Shown piece by piece: positions 8,205-16,439 of a stretch of 64,000 nucleotides of DNA; position 1 is the stretch's first letter, and each line of letters starts with the position of its first letter. This stretch comes from JALZKA01 sp963715405. GTDB taxonomy: Bacteria; Actinomycetota; Thermoleophilia; Solirubrobacterales; 70-9. The notes under the pieces were generated by a model. The model saw only the letters and a list, made by a program, of their open reading frames with translations. It did not search any database and was not told the DNA's origin. Made by a program: the position numbers and the translations under genes. The stretch is from the NCBI GenBank assembly GCA_963715405.1, contig OY970239.1, forward strand, positions 124,001 to 188,000, written 5' to 3'.

Positions 8205-9083
8205 TTGTCACCAGCACTCGTAATCGTCGCAATCCTCGGGGTCTTCCTCTTGATCATCCTCGCCGCTGCGGTGCGGATCCTCCGCGAGTACGAACGCGGC
8301 GTCATCTTCCGCCTGGGCCGCCTGATCGCGCAGAAGGGACCAGGCCTCATCCTCCTCATCCCGTTCATCGACCAGATGGTCCGCGTCGACCTCAGGACGA
8401 TCACCCTCAACGTGCCGCCGCAGGAGGTCATCACCAAGGACAACGTGACCGTCCGCGTGAACGCCGTCGCCTATTTCCGCGTCGTCGACCCGAACATGGC
8501 GATCACCGAGGTCGAGAACTATCTTCTCGCGACTTCGCAGATCTCCCAGACCACGCTTCGCTCAGTGCTCGGCAAGGCAGAGCTCGACTCGCTCCTTGCC
8601 GAGCGCGAGCGGCTCAACATCGAGCTCCAGCGGATCATCGACGAGCAGACCGAGCCGTGGGGAGTGAAGGTCTCGACGGTGGAGGTGAAGGATGTCGAGC
8701 TGCCGACCGAGATGCAGCGCGCGATCGCCCGCCAAGCCGAGGCCGAGCGCGAGCGGCGCGCCAAGGTCATCGCGGCGGATGGCGAGTTCCAGGCATCGGC
8801 GAAGCTCTCACAGGCGGCCGACGTCATCAGCCGCAACCCGGCGACGCTCCAGCTTCGCTACCTCCAGACCCTCCTCGAGATGGGCGTGAACCAGAACACG
8901 ACGATCGTCTTCCCGCTGCCGATCGACCTCCTGAAGGCGTTCGTGCCGCAGACGGGTGGATCCGCTCCCGCGCCGCCGGTCGACCCCGCCGAGATGCCGC
9001 CGCCGATCGACGCGGACGACCTCCCGCCGCCCGACCTGGGCGGACTCGACGACGATCCGGCCGAGCCGCCCCCGTCACAGTAG
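8205..9083 (+). CDS. SPFH/band-7 (slipin/stomatin-type) protein
   Basis: A 292-residue membrane-anchored scaffold. A single N-terminal hydrophobic hairpin (residues 1-22) is followed by the band-7 domain (about 26-195, with YERGVIFRLGR and VELPTEMQRAIARQAEAER) and an oligomerising alpha-helical coil. The last 50 residues are Pro/Asp rich and probably disordered. The TTG at 8205 is the start because GAGGAG at 8193-8198 is a good ribosome-binding site at the right distance. It lies 11 nt after nfeD, which encodes the protease expected to act on it. Confidence 0.92.
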   Translation: MSPALVIVAILGVFLLIILAAAVRILREYERGVIFRLGRLIAQKGPGLILLIPFIDQMVRVDLRTITLNVPPQEVITKDNVTVRVNAVAYFRVVDPNMAITEVENYLLATSQISQTTLRSVLGKAELDSLLAERERLNIELQRIIDEQTEPWGVKVSTVEVKDVELPTEMQRAIARQAEAERERRAKVIAADGEFQASAKLSQAADVISRNPATLQLRYLQTLLEMGVNQNTTIVFPLPIDLLKAFVPQTGGSAPAPPVDPAEMPPPIDADDLPPPDLGGLDDDPAEPPPSQ

Positions 9084-9089
9084 TGCCGC

Positions 9090-9102
9090 GGTGTCAGGCA
9101 CC
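9090..9102. repeat. GGTGTCAGGCACC palindrome-like element
   Basis: GGTGTCAGGCACC has inverted 4-bp ends, and GTGCC (9083-9087) can also pair with GGCAC (9097-9101). The sequence resembles a second class of short extragenic repeat. It lies directly after the band-7 gene and could act as its terminator. Only one copy is seen in this window. Confidence 0.35.
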
Positions 9103-9177
9103 TAACGGAACGCTCACAGTCCGGGACGGCTGCTGACCGCCCCAGAGATACGAATCGACCAGCTCACCGGGCTGCGG

Positions 9178-10182
9178 GTGGTCCTCGCGCCCGGCCGTGC
9201 TGAGCGCCCGGATGCCTTCACCCCGGCCCTCGCCGAGACCAAGCCGGGCGCAGCTGAGAGCTGCCCCTTCTGCGAGGGCCGCGAGGATCGCACGCCGCCC
9301 GAGGTGTGGGCCGATCGACCCGGCGGCGCAGGAGCGGACACGCCCGGATGGCGGGTGCGCTCGGTGCCGAACCTCTACCCGGTGCTGGGCATCGGCGACG
9401 CTGAGGCTGAGTCGGGCGGCTTTTCGAGCGCCGCCGATCCGCTTGCCGACTCGCGACGGACCGCCGAGGTCGGGCTTTTCGGCTCGCAGCCCGCCGACGG
9501 CTCTCACGAGGTGATCGTCAATACGCCGCGCCACGAGACGTCGCTGGCAGGGCTCTCCGACGACGAGCTCGCAGTCGCGATCGAAGGCTGGCGAACCCGC
9601 ATGCGCGCTGTGTCGGCCGAGTCCGCCTATGCGCACCTCATCGTCAACGAGGGACCCGCAGCGGGTGCGTCGCTCGAGCACACGCACGCGCAGCTCTACG
9701 GGCTTCGCTTCGTCCCGGCTGAGGTCGCGCGCGAGCGCGAGCGCTCCGCCGCGTATCACCAGCGGACCATGGGCGGCCACCTGCTGGGCGATGTCGCGAC
9801 CGAAGAGGTCCGCCGCCGCGAGCGGATGGTCGCGATCGACGACGAGGCGATCCTGATCTGCCCATGGGCCTCCCGCTCGCCGTTCGAGCTACGCATCATC
9901 CCGCGGAGCCCGTCGCCCTCCTTTGAAGCCGAGGGGCAGGGTGGGGCGGCGATGATCGGCACCGCCCTCCGAGCGCTGGCCGGCGTCTTCGGAGCGCTGC
10001 CCCAGTTCAACCTGTGGGTGCGCACAGCGCCGACTGGCACCGACGAGTTCTCCTGGCACGTCGACATCGTCCCCCGCCTGACGATCCGTGCCGGCTTCGA
10101 GCTCGGCACAGGCGTGGACATCTCGACCTACTCGCCCGAGCGCGCGGCGTCGGACCTCCGCGAAGCGCTCGAGCGTCAGTAA
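9178..10182 (+). CDS. galT: galactose-1-phosphate uridylyltransferase-like HIT-superfamily enzyme
   Basis: About 334 residues of a nucleotidyltransferase that exchanges UMP or AMP between a nucleotide sugar and a sugar phosphate. It has a zinc-site cysteine pair (CPFCEGRE), the GSHEVIVNTPRH segment, and the active-site HTHAQLYG, where the middle histidine accepts the nucleotide. A second C-terminal HIT-type half (about 210-330) completes the fold. Family-typical sequence (IRIDQLTGLRVVLAPGR) begins before the GTG at 9178, yet no ATG, GTG or TTG occurs between the in-frame stop at 9103 and 9178; CTG codons at 9130 and 9133 are the candidates. The 3' end overlaps the next, convergent gene by 7 bases. 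Confidence 0.85.
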   Translation: MVLAPGRAERPDAFTPALAETKPGAAESCPFCEGREDRTPPEVWADRPGGAGADTPGWRVRSVPNLYPVLGIGDAEAESGGFSSAADPLADSRRTAEVGLFGSQPADGSHEVIVNTPRHETSLAGLSDDELAVAIEGWRTRMRAVSAESAYAHLIVNEGPAAGASLEHTHAQLYGLRFVPAEVARERERSAAYHQRTMGGHLLGDVATEEVRRRERMVAIDDEAILICPWASRSPFELRIIPRSPSPSFEAEGQGGAAMIGTALRALAGVFGALPQFNLWVRTAPTGTDEFSWHVDIVPRLTIRAGFELGTGVDISTYSPERAASDLREALERQ

Positions 10183-10547
10183 TTCGCTTCGGTCGTCGGC
10201 GACTTGTCCGCCTTGCAGGTGTGCTCGTGCTGGTCCCCGATGAATGTGGTCTGGCGAACTCTCGCGTAGTACCTCTGACCGATGAACTGATAGCGGTAGC
10301 GGCCCTGCCGATTGGTTTCCGTGGTGGCAATCAGGTTGTCGTCGCTGTTGAAGAGCTGGACGGTTCGATTCTTGAAGCACGCGCCCAGGTCGGACGTCAC
10401 GCGACCGGTGTAGAGCGACCCCGGCCTTTCCTTGATCGTGACCGTCGATTCATACGTCTTCGTGTGGGCGCTGGCTCCTATGGCGGGCACCAACCCCGCA
10501 GTCGCCGCACACGCCGCGATCAAAGCGAGTCTCCCAGAGTTCTTCAC
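10176..10547 (-). CDS. small secreted protein, unknown function
   Basis: 123 residues. The GTG at 10547 starts it: AGGGAGGAC lies just upstream as a strong ribosome-binding site, and the product then begins with a clean signal peptide (VKNSGRLALIAACAATAG, cleaved near GASA). The mature part of about 95 residues is a predicted beta-sandwich resembling a single carboxypeptidase-regulatory-like or Ig-like repeat (VTIKERPGSLYTGRV, then TNRQGRYRYQF), with one Cys in each half (ACF, HTC) that could form a disulfide once exported. The longer upstream frame has no signal peptide and is not needed. It is convergent with galT. Confidence 0.75.
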   Translation of the reverse strand: MKNSGRLALIAACAATAGLVPAIGASAHTKTYESTVTIKERPGSLYTGRVTSDLGACFKNRTVQLFNSDDNLIATTETNRQGRYRYQFIGQRYYARVRQTTFIGDQHEHTCKADKSPTTEANY

Positions 10548-10601
10548 GTCGTCCTCCCTGTCCCTGTCGAAGTGCTCATCGGCGAAGTCTAAGCCCGTGA
10601 C

Positions 10602-10607
10602 TAGGCT
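10602..10607 (+). promoter_or_regulatory. -10 box, leaderless
   Basis: TAGGCT lies 9 nt before the ATG at 10617, and no Shine-Dalgarno sequence is present. Confidence 0.45.
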
Positions 10608-10616
10608 TCTGGCCTC

Positions 10617-11288
10617 ATGCCACCCAGCGCCCGCCCGTTCCCACGCTTCATCGCCGACGCCTCCCAGGATCCGGAGCCGGCCGGCCGCTGGGCAGAGCGG
10701 CTGACGAAGCACTTCACCGAGGCCTGCGAGCCACTCACCGCCGATGCCGGCTCGGCCCTCGACACGGACACGCTGCGCTGGTTTCCCGAGCGTGGCTGGG
10801 GCGGGCGCGTCTACGTGCCCGTGACGGGCCGCGCGGTGGAGCCATCAGTTCCGTCGGACGCGCCGGAGGGCTCCGAGCCCGTGCTCGTCGAGTACTACGG
10901 CTGGGTTTCGTTCGAGCGTCCCGAGGGCGACGAGCCCGAGGGTTTCACCGCAAGAGCCGACTTCACCGACGTGACCGTCGAGGACAGCCCCGAGTGGGAG
11001 ATCGACATCTCCGACGACGTCATCGGTCTCTGGCGATCGGAGGCCGGCCGGGGCGGCGACGTGACGCTCGTGTGGGGGCTGCCGATGGTCCGCGGAGCCG
11101 TTGCCGCCACGGCCGAGCTCGACGGCGAGGTCGTCGACCAGTGCCCGATCCGCGACGGCCGGTTCACCCTCGTCGCGGTCGATGCGGTCCGCGGCTTTGG
11201 CGACGAGGACGTATTTCTCCAGGTGAAGCTCTGGGACCGGCGCTTGGCCCAAGTCGCGTCGGAGAGCCTTTACGCCGAGGCGGCTTAG
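10617..11288 (+). CDS. conserved hypothetical protein, DOMON-like beta-sandwich
   Basis: 223 residues, soluble, acidic, with no signal peptide. Alternating hydrophobic strands, an EYYGWVSFERP segment, and the ordering of WEIDISDDVIGLWRSE and VTLVWGLPMVRGA give the look of an all-beta fold such as a DOMON-like or lipocalin-like sandwich; this is a visual judgement. No catalytic motif is recognisable. The gene stands alone with its own leaderless -10 box and ends 109 bp before a convergent cupin gene. Confidence 0.75.
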   Translation: MPPSARPFPRFIADASQDPEPAGRWAERLTKHFTEACEPLTADAGSALDTDTLRWFPERGWGGRVYVPVTGRAVEPSVPSDAPEGSEPVLVEYYGWVSFERPEGDEPEGFTARADFTDVTVEDSPEWEIDISDDVIGLWRSEAGRGGDVTLVWGLPMVRGAVAATAELDGEVVDQCPIRDGRFTLVAVDAVRGFGDEDVFLQVKLWDRRLAQVASESLYAEAA

Positions 11289-11355
11289 CCCGCCACCACA
11301 ACGGCAGAAAGTCGGGCCAGCGTCGCGTGACGCCGGTCCTGTGTCTGGACCCGTG

Positions 11356-11389
11356 CCGGTAACGCGCGCTTGAGCGCGCGCGTCACCGG
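11356..11389. terminator. stem-loop between two convergent genes
   Basis: CCGGTAACGCGCGCT pairs imperfectly with AGCGCGCGCGTCACCGG across a 2-nt turn, giving a very GC-rich hairpin between convergent stop codons. There is no T-tract. Confidence 0.5.
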
Positions 11390-11397
11390 AGCTCGCT

Positions 11398-11895
11398 TCA
11401 GTCCTCCGCCAGGAGGACGGGCAGCGGCGGGCCCACGAAGGTGACGCCTTGCGCCGAGAACGCAGCCTCGTACGCGGCCATCGCCTCGGGCTCGGGCGGA
11501 CCGTCCGGAATCGAAGGCTCATCGCCCGCGCTCGCCGGCTGGGAGAACTGCCGGAACGCATCCTCGAGCCCGGCCGGGGTCGTCACAACCAGCATCCGCG
11601 CCGTCTCCGAGCGCAGCGCGAAGCCGTGCTGGATGCCGCGCGGAAGGACGACGGCGTCTCCGGCGTTGGCCTCGATCAGGGCGAGGCCGCGCTGGAAAAC
11701 GACTTCCCCGTCGAGGACGTAGAAGACCTCGTCCTCGCGAGCGTGGATGTGGAGGGGTGGCTCGCCGCCGGCCACGACCTCGGTTTCGACCATTGCGAGG
11801 CTTCCTCCTGTCGACTCTGAGTCGGCGAGCCAGGTGAAGAGCGAGCCCATATGCACCTCGGTACTGAGCTCGCGGTTGTCGGTGGTGGTACTCAT
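11398..11895 (-). CDS. cupin-domain protein
   Basis: 165 residues with one cupin barrel. Motif 1 is PLHIHAREDEVFYVLDGEV (His-x-His and Glu metal ligands) and motif 2 is GDAVVLPRGIQHGF (final His ligand), so it should bind a metal. Similar quercetin-dioxygenase-like proteins often bind or oxidise aromatic compounds, but the substrate cannot be read here. AAAGGA-type ribosome-binding sequence precedes the ATG. A lysR gene in the same orientation lies 100 bp upstream, and a palindrome sits between them, so the cupin gene is probably its target. Confidence 0.88.
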   Translation of the reverse strand: MSTTTDNRELSTEVHMGSLFTWLADSESTGGSLAMVETEVVAGGEPPLHIHAREDEVFYVLDGEVVFQRGLALIEANAGDAVVLPRGIQHGFALRSETARMLVVTTPAGLEDAFRQFSQPASAGDEPSIPDGPPEPEAMAAYEAAFSAQGVTFVGPPLPVLLAED

Positions 11896-11962
11896 CGGAG
11901 TCCTTTCTTTAGGGAACGGACGCGACGGTAGACCTGATCTCGCCGGAAGTGAAACACTCGTT

Positions 11963-11981
11963 GGTTGTGTTTACGACAACC
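11963..11981. promoter_or_regulatory. candidate LysR-type operator before the cupin gene
   Basis: GGTTGT-N7-ACAACC is a 19-bp dyad 68 bp upstream of the cupin start and just after the lysR stop. The size and position suit a LysR-family binding site. Confidence 0.45.
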
Positions 11982-11994
11982 TGTGATTGTGGCT

Positions 11995-12882
11995 CTATCC
12001 CGCTTGGATAAGCCGTTTTCCGCACTCGACGAAAGCTGCGACAAGCGAGTTCGAATCCCCTTGGCGCCAGCACAGGGCGACGGTCGCAGGCTCCAGGCCC
12101 GAGACCGGCCGCACGGCGATGTCCGGAAATGGCAGGCGGCTGCCGATCGACTCGGGTACGACGCTAACCGCGATGCCCGCTCGGACCGAGGCGAAGATCT
12201 CGTCGAATCCCTTGATCTGATTCGCCACCCGCATCGGCTCGGTCCGGTGAGCCTCGAGCGTCCAGAAGTCGCGGGCCACGGGATCGAGCTCGTCGATCGT
12301 CGAGAAGGGCTCGGCAGCAAGCTCGGCGGCCGTCACCTCGTCCTGGGCCGCGAGCGGATGATCGGCGGGAAGGCAGGCCAATAGCGGCTCCTCCATAAGC
12401 GGTTCGCAGGCGAGCCCGTCCATCGTGAACGGAAGCCAGACCAACGCCACGTCCGTCTCGCCCGTCGCGACGCCCCCGGACGGCTCGTTGAACGTAACCG
12501 AGTGGATCGTCACGTCAACGTTGGGCCGCTCGGAGTGGAACTCGCGCAACAGGCGGGGCGTGAGGTCGAGCTCGGCGGTAGCGAGCAGGCCGACAGCCAG
12601 CGAGCCCGCCGTCCCGTCAGCCGCTTGGCGGGTGGTCTCGACGACCTCCTCCAGCGCTCGCAGGAGCGCGGGCGCTTGCTCGGCGAGGATGCGTCCCGCC
12701 GGCGTGAGCTCGACCATGCGAGTGGTGCGGACGAAGAGCTGGGCGCCCATGCGCTCCTCGAGCTGGCGAATCTGCGCGCTCAGCGCCTGCTGGGCGACGT
12801 GGAGACGCTCGGCCGCCCGCGTGAAGTTGAGCTCCTCGGCGACAGTCACGAACGAGCGTAGATGCCTGACCTCAACCTGCAT
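11995..12882 (-). CDS. LysR-family transcriptional regulator
   Basis: 295 residues. The N-terminal winged helix (residues 5-62, LRSFVTVAEELNFTRAAERL and ALSAQIRQLEE) binds DNA. The remainder is a two-lobed periplasmic-binding-protein-like effector domain (about 90-290). It is codirectional with the downstream cupin gene rather than divergent from its target, the less usual arrangement. The inducer is unknown. The ATG follows a -10 box by 6 nt. Confidence 0.93.
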   Translation of the reverse strand: MQVEVRHLRSFVTVAEELNFTRAAERLHVAQQALSAQIRQLEERMGAQLFVRTTRMVELTPAGRILAEQAPALLRALEEVVETTRQAADGTAGSLAVGLLATAELDLTPRLLREFHSERPNVDVTIHSVTFNEPSGGVATGETDVALVWLPFTMDGLACEPLMEEPLLACLPADHPLAAQDEVTAAELAAEPFSTIDELDPVARDFWTLEAHRTEPMRVANQIKGFDEIFASVRAGIAVSVVPESIGSRLPFPDIAVRPVSGLEPATVALCWRQGDSNSLVAAFVECGKRLIQAG

Positions 12883-12888
12883 GCCACG

Positions 12889-12894
12889 AGTCTA
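12889..12894 (-). promoter_or_regulatory. -10 box of the lysR gene, leaderless
   Basis: TAGACT on the minus strand ends 6 nt before the ATG at 12882, with no ribosome-binding site between them. Confidence 0.5.
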
Positions 12895-12932
12895 ATTTCG
12901 GCTGCAGGAGGGCTGCAAGCGGTGCCGGGCCG

Positions 12933-12938
12933 TAATCT
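12933..12938 (+). promoter_or_regulatory. -10 box of the tRNA-Arg gene
   Basis: TAATCT lies 8 nt before the first base of the mature tRNA, so the primary transcript would have almost no 5' leader. Confidence 0.45.
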
Positions 12939-12946
12939 GGCTGGTG

Positions 12947-13020
<74 letters not shown>

Positions 13021-13023
13021 TTC

Positions 13024-13617
13024 ATGCGGTCTCGTGCGCTGCCACTTCTCGCCGTCGTGGCCGTTCTCGCGACGGGTTGTGGCGCTGACGATGAGGCCTC
13101 GGCGCCTCCGGTCAAGCGCCAGGAGGAGACGGTCGACAAGCTGCCCGACCTGCCTAGCGGCTACGAGGAGTTCGTCAACCGCGACGGGGGCGTCGCCTTT
13201 GGGCGGCCGCCGGGCTGGAGCGCCAACGCAAAAGGCGCCACGACGACGCTGACAGCACCCGACGGCCTGGTGTCAGCCACGATCACGATCGACCGCACGG
13301 ACGATGCGCTCGAGGTGGGGCCCATGGCCTTCGCGGCCGAGACGGCCAGTCTTCTGCCCGGCTTCGAGCAGCCGCTCAAGCCGAAGAAGCCGCGCGTTTA
13401 TGAGCTCAAGCACGAGTACGAGTCGGCGATCGTCGAGGCCGATGGGGTGAGGAAGAAGGACGGTCTGCGCCAGGTCGTTCGCGTCGTCGTCCTCGAGCGC
13501 AAGGGCGTCGCGGTCGTTACCGCGGTGATCGCCGAGAATGCCGAGGAGAACGCGGGCCTGGAGTTCGCTCAGGCCCTCGTGGCGTTGCAGACGCTTCGGA
13601 CCCGCCCACCCGGTTAG
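13024..13617 (+). CDS. secreted lipoprotein, unknown function
   Basis: 197 residues. The signal sequence ends at the lipobox LATGC (Cys19), followed by a short acidic linker. The mature domain (about 40-195) has the strand pattern of small actinobacterial lipoproteins of the LpqN/PsbP-like type: GYEEFVNRDGGVAFGRPPGW, then VSATITIDR, then a final helix LEFAQALVALQTL. It starts 4 bp after the tRNA gene, so both probably share a transcript that is cut at the tRNA 3' end. The 3' end overlaps convergent pyrE by 4 bases. Confidence 0.82.
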   Translation: MRSRALPLLAVVAVLATGCGADDEASAPPVKRQEETVDKLPDLPSGYEEFVNRDGGVAFGRPPGWSANAKGATTTLTAPDGLVSATITIDRTDDALEVGPMAFAAETASLLPGFEQPLKPKKPRVYELKHEYESAIVEADGVRKKDGLRQVVRVVVLERKGVAVVTAVIAENAEENAGLEFAQALVALQTLRTRPPG

Positions 13618-14192
13618 CGGTCGGGGCGGTCCGGATACACGTCGTCGATCGTCGTGAGTGCTTGGAACGGCGCGTCCGCCGCCGCCGCGATCGCCTCGCC
13701 ACCACCGGCAAGGCGATCAACGACGCAAAGGACGGCCGCGATCTCCAGTCCTTCGTCACGGATTCGCTCGAGCGCCGAGACCGTGGAACCGCCAGTCGTC
13801 ACCGTGTCCTCGACCACCAGCACCCTGGCTCGGTCTTCGACCGCTCCCTCGACCCAACGCTGGAGTCCGTGCTGCTTTCGTTCCTTGCGAACGAAGAACC
13901 CGGCCAGATCCTCGCCACCCGGGACCGCGATCGCTGCGCAGGCGAGGGGGATCGCCGCCATCACCGGCCCTCCCACCGCGGCGGCGCCCGCCTCGACGGC
14001 GGCGGCCGCGATCAGCTCGCCGGCGGCACGGAACCCGGCGGGGCGCATGAGCGCCCGGCGGGCATCTACGTAGTACTGCGCGGTCTGCCCGCTCGAGAGC
14101 GTCACCTCGCCGAGGATCAGGGCGTGCTCCTGGAGCTCGGCGACGAGCGTCGCCCGCGCGCTTTCGAGGTCAGCGGTCAAGTGCGCGCTCAA
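13614..14192 (-). CDS. pyrE: orotate phosphoribosyltransferase
   Basis: 192 residues. Converts orotate and PRPP to orotidine 5'-phosphate in pyrimidine synthesis. The PRPP loop VLVVEDTVTTGGST and the FVRKERKQHG segment carrying the catalytic lysines are present, and LSSGQTAQYYVD is the family N-terminus. The start is uncertain: the frame opens at TTG 14192, directly after the upstream stop, and an in-frame TTG four codons later is also possible. It is last in the run HAD hydrolase, CPBP protease, pyrE. Confidence 0.93.
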   Translation of the reverse strand: MSAHLTADLESARATLVAELQEHALILGEVTLSSGQTAQYYVDARRALMRPAGFRAAGELIAAAAVEAGAAAVGGPVMAAIPLACAAIAVPGGEDLAGFFVRKERKQHGLQRWVEGAVEDRARVLVVEDTVTTGGSTVSALERIRDEGLEIAAVLCVVDRLAGGGEAIAAAADAPFQALTTIDDVYPDRPDR

Positions 14193-14193
14193 T

Positions 14194-14925
14194 CTACGAG
14201 AGCAGCGGGACGATCGCGATTGCGTTGTTGACCATGTGGAGGATGATCGGCGGGCCGAGGGAGCCGGTTCGCTCGTAAAGCCAGGCGAGGATCACGCCGA
14301 ACAGCGTCAGGAGGCCGGCCACGGCGATGTCTCCCGACGCGAGGTGAACCGCGCCGAAGAGAATCCCCGACGCCCCCGCTGCCACCCAGAACGGAGACCG
14401 GGTGCGAAGCGCGCCGAAGAAGAGGCCGCGAAAGAGGGTCTCTTCGGTAACGGGCGCGGCGATGACGATGAGGAAGACCGTCGCGATCGCGGTGAACGTC
14501 GTCTCGTTGAAGTTGACGTCTTCGAGGAGTGTGTCCTGCTCGGGCGTGAAGAACAGCAGCGTGAAGGCGAGGGTCACCCCGATCTGGATCCCCATCGCCG
14601 CGGCAACCAGCCACAGATCCGACCCCTTGAACGAGACGTAGCCCACCGCTCGCCACGGGTGCGAGCGAGTCCGCCGCCAAGCGATCGCGAGCGGAACACC
14701 GATGAAGATCAGGCCCTGGGGCACAAGGGAGGCGAGCGTGCGGTCAGGCTCCTGGGAGATCAGGGCGAGGACGATCCCACCAAGGAGCGTGACGCCCAGG
14801 AATACGGCGATGAAGCCGGCCAAGGCGTCGGTTTGCTCGAGCGGCGACCATGGCCGCCTCGTGTCCGTCCTGCCAAAGGCTCCCGGCTGAGAGGCCGGGG
14901 GGCCGACCGACCCGGCTTCAGCCAC
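14194..14925 (-). CDS. CPBP-family intramembrane metalloprotease
   Basis: 243 residues with about seven membrane helices. The abortive-infection/CAAX-protease signature is present: EETLFRG in motif 1 (APVTEETLFRGLFFG), then FGAVHLASG with the metal-binding histidine, and a C-terminal HMVNNA with a further histidine. Family members cleave membrane-embedded or prenylated substrates; the substrate is unknown. Its ATG overlaps the HAD gene by 8 bases and its stop lies 1 bp before the pyrE frame. Confidence 0.9.
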   Translation of the reverse strand: MAEAGSVGPPASQPGAFGRTDTRRPWSPLEQTDALAGFIAVFLGVTLLGGIVLALISQEPDRTLASLVPQGLIFIGVPLAIAWRRTRSHPWRAVGYVSFKGSDLWLVAAAMGIQIGVTLAFTLLFFTPEQDTLLEDVNFNETTFTAIATVFLIVIAAPVTEETLFRGLFFGALRTRSPFWVAAGASGILFGAVHLASGDIAVAGLLTLFGVILAWLYERTGSLGPPIILHMVNNAIAIVPLLS

Positions 14926-15568
14926 CGTTCACCGCAGCGGCGACCTCGGCGAGCGATGAGATGTTCCCGCCGCCGGAGCGGTCAAGGTGAAGTGCGCGGA
15001 TGCCGGCGGCTCCAGCGCCCGCGACGTCCTCGGCGACCGTGTCGCCTACGTGAATCGCCTCGTCGGCGCTGCAGCCCGCCAGCTCGAGCGCCACCGAAAA
15101 GATCGCCGGGTCGGGCTTCCGGACTCCGCTCCCAGCTGACGTGACGACGCCGTCGAGCGCGTCGCCAAGCCCGCATTCGGCGAGCACCTCCGGCAGCGTG
15201 ATGTCCCAATTGGAGACGCAGACCAGGCGCATTCCGGCCTTGCGAAGCGCGTCGAGCGCCGGACGCGCGTCATCGAACGCGCGGAACTTGATCGCCGCCA
15301 GCATCGTCTCGACCGAGACCTCGCGGTCGAGCTCCCACGAGAGAATGTCGGCGCAGCGGTTTCGAAGGGCGGCAAGCGATTCTTCGTCGCGCCCCTCGTG
15401 CGCATGCTCTTTGTAGAAGTCCATCTCGGTCCTGACGGCGGCGGCAACGTCGGCCGTCTCCATCTCGAGCTGAGCGGCCAGCGGCACCCATGGCGGGTCG
15501 AGCTCGACGAGGGTTCCCAGGGCGTCGAGGAAAACCGCGCGGGTGGTAGTTGTGGGAGCATCAGGCAT
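14918..15568 (-). CDS. HAD-superfamily hydrolase, dehalogenase-like
   Basis: 216 residues. Motif I is FLDALGTLVEL: the nucleophile Asp is present, but the usual second Asp (general acid) is Leu, as in the DxYGT motif of haloacid dehalogenases. Motif II is CVSNWDITL, the motif III lysine is in VRKPDPAIF, and motif IV is HVGDTVAEDV. A helical cap sits between motifs I and II. Without the second Asp it may not be a standard phosphatase. First gene of a three-gene minus-strand operon, divergent from the MscS gene. Confidence 0.88.
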   Translation of the reverse strand: MPDAPTTTTRAVFLDALGTLVELDPPWVPLAAQLEMETADVAAAVRTEMDFYKEHAHEGRDEESLAALRNRCADILSWELDREVSVETMLAAIKFRAFDDARPALDALRKAGMRLVCVSNWDITLPEVLAECGLGDALDGVVTSAGSGVRKPDPAIFSVALELAGCSADEAIHVGDTVAEDVAGAGAAGIRALHLDRSGGGNISSLAEVAAAVNGG

Positions 15569-15615
15569 GAGGCGCCCAAGCTTGGCAGGATCGGGTTTGT
15601 CAGGATCGTCCCGCG

Positions 15616-16395
15616 ATGAACGAAGCCTTTCTCGGAATCGACAGCGACCTCCTTGGCGCCACGATCACGATCGCGGTGGCGGTCGTGATCGCCTACCTGG
15701 TGGACCGCATCGTGCTCGCCCGCGGCGGGCGGCTCGCGGGCCAGGTGACGGAGGTCGGCGTCTCGCGGGCGGCCGCTACGCGTCTCCGCGTCGTTCGCCG
15801 TCTCGTCTTCGTGACGATCGTGCTCCTGGGCATCGGGCTCGCCCTCAGCCAGTTCACCAAGCTCGAAAAGATCGCGACGGGCCTCTTGGCGTCGAGCGCC
15901 GTCCTGGGCATCATTCTCGGCCTCGCGGCCCGCCAGGTTCTCGCCAACCCGCTCGCGGGAATCCTCCTCGCCATCACCCAGCCCATCCGGATCGGCGACA
16001 CGATCACCCTCGACGAGGAAACGGGCCGCGTCGACGACATCACTCTCTCCTACACGTACATCGATACCGGCGACGGCCGGCTCATGGTCGTGCCGAACGA
16101 GCAGGTGGTGACCCAGATCATCTTCAACCGGTCCACCGGCGACCAGAACGCTCCGGTTGCAGCTTCTGTCTGGCTGCCTTCCGACGGAGACATCGAGCGC
16201 GCCCGGGCGGCCCTCGCCCCTCTCGAGGCGTCCGAGATCGAAACCGTCGAAATCACGCCGGATGGTGTCCGGCTCCTGATCCACGGCCCCCACGGGAGCG
16301 CCCGGACGTCCGTCTCCGGCGAGGAAGCCGCCCTGCGCGAGCGAGCGCATCAGCTGCTGTTGAGCGCAGGAGTGCTCGGCACCGACGCCGAATAG
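15616..16395 (+). CDS. MscS-family mechanosensitive channel
   Basis: 259 residues. Three membrane helices occupy about residues 8-30, 64-85 and 95-125; the third, pore-lining one is rich in Ala/Gly (LLASSAVLGIILGLAARQVL) and is followed by the family signature NPLAGILLAITQPIRIGD. The beta domain (DTITLDEETGRVDDITLSYT, VVPNEQVVTQIIFN) and a short C-terminal alpha/beta domain follow. It should release solutes on hypo-osmotic shock. CAGGAT lies 9 nt before the ATG and may be a leaderless -10 box. Confidence 0.92.
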   Translation: MNEAFLGIDSDLLGATITIAVAVVIAYLVDRIVLARGGRLAGQVTEVGVSRAAATRLRVVRRLVFVTIVLLGIGLALSQFTKLEKIATGLLASSAVLGIILGLAARQVLANPLAGILLAITQPIRIGDTITLDEETGRVDDITLSYTYIDTGDGRLMVVPNEQVVTQIIFNRSTGDQNAPVAASVWLPSDGDIERARAALAPLEASEIETVEITPDGVRLLIHGPHGSARTSVSGEEAALRERAHQLLLSAGVLGTDAE

Positions 16396-16417
16396 ATAAC
16401 CAACGACACTCATGCCG

Positions 16418-16439
16418 CTTTCGCACCTAAAGGTGCTCA
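16418..16439. repeat. CTTTCG-hairpin-CTCA element, copy 1
   Basis: CTTTCG followed by the hairpin GCACCT-AA-AGGTGC and then TCA. A second copy, with a different but still complementary stem, lies upstream of dnaB (32948-32967). It sits about 90 bp before the penicillin-binding protein gene. Confidence 0.4.
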
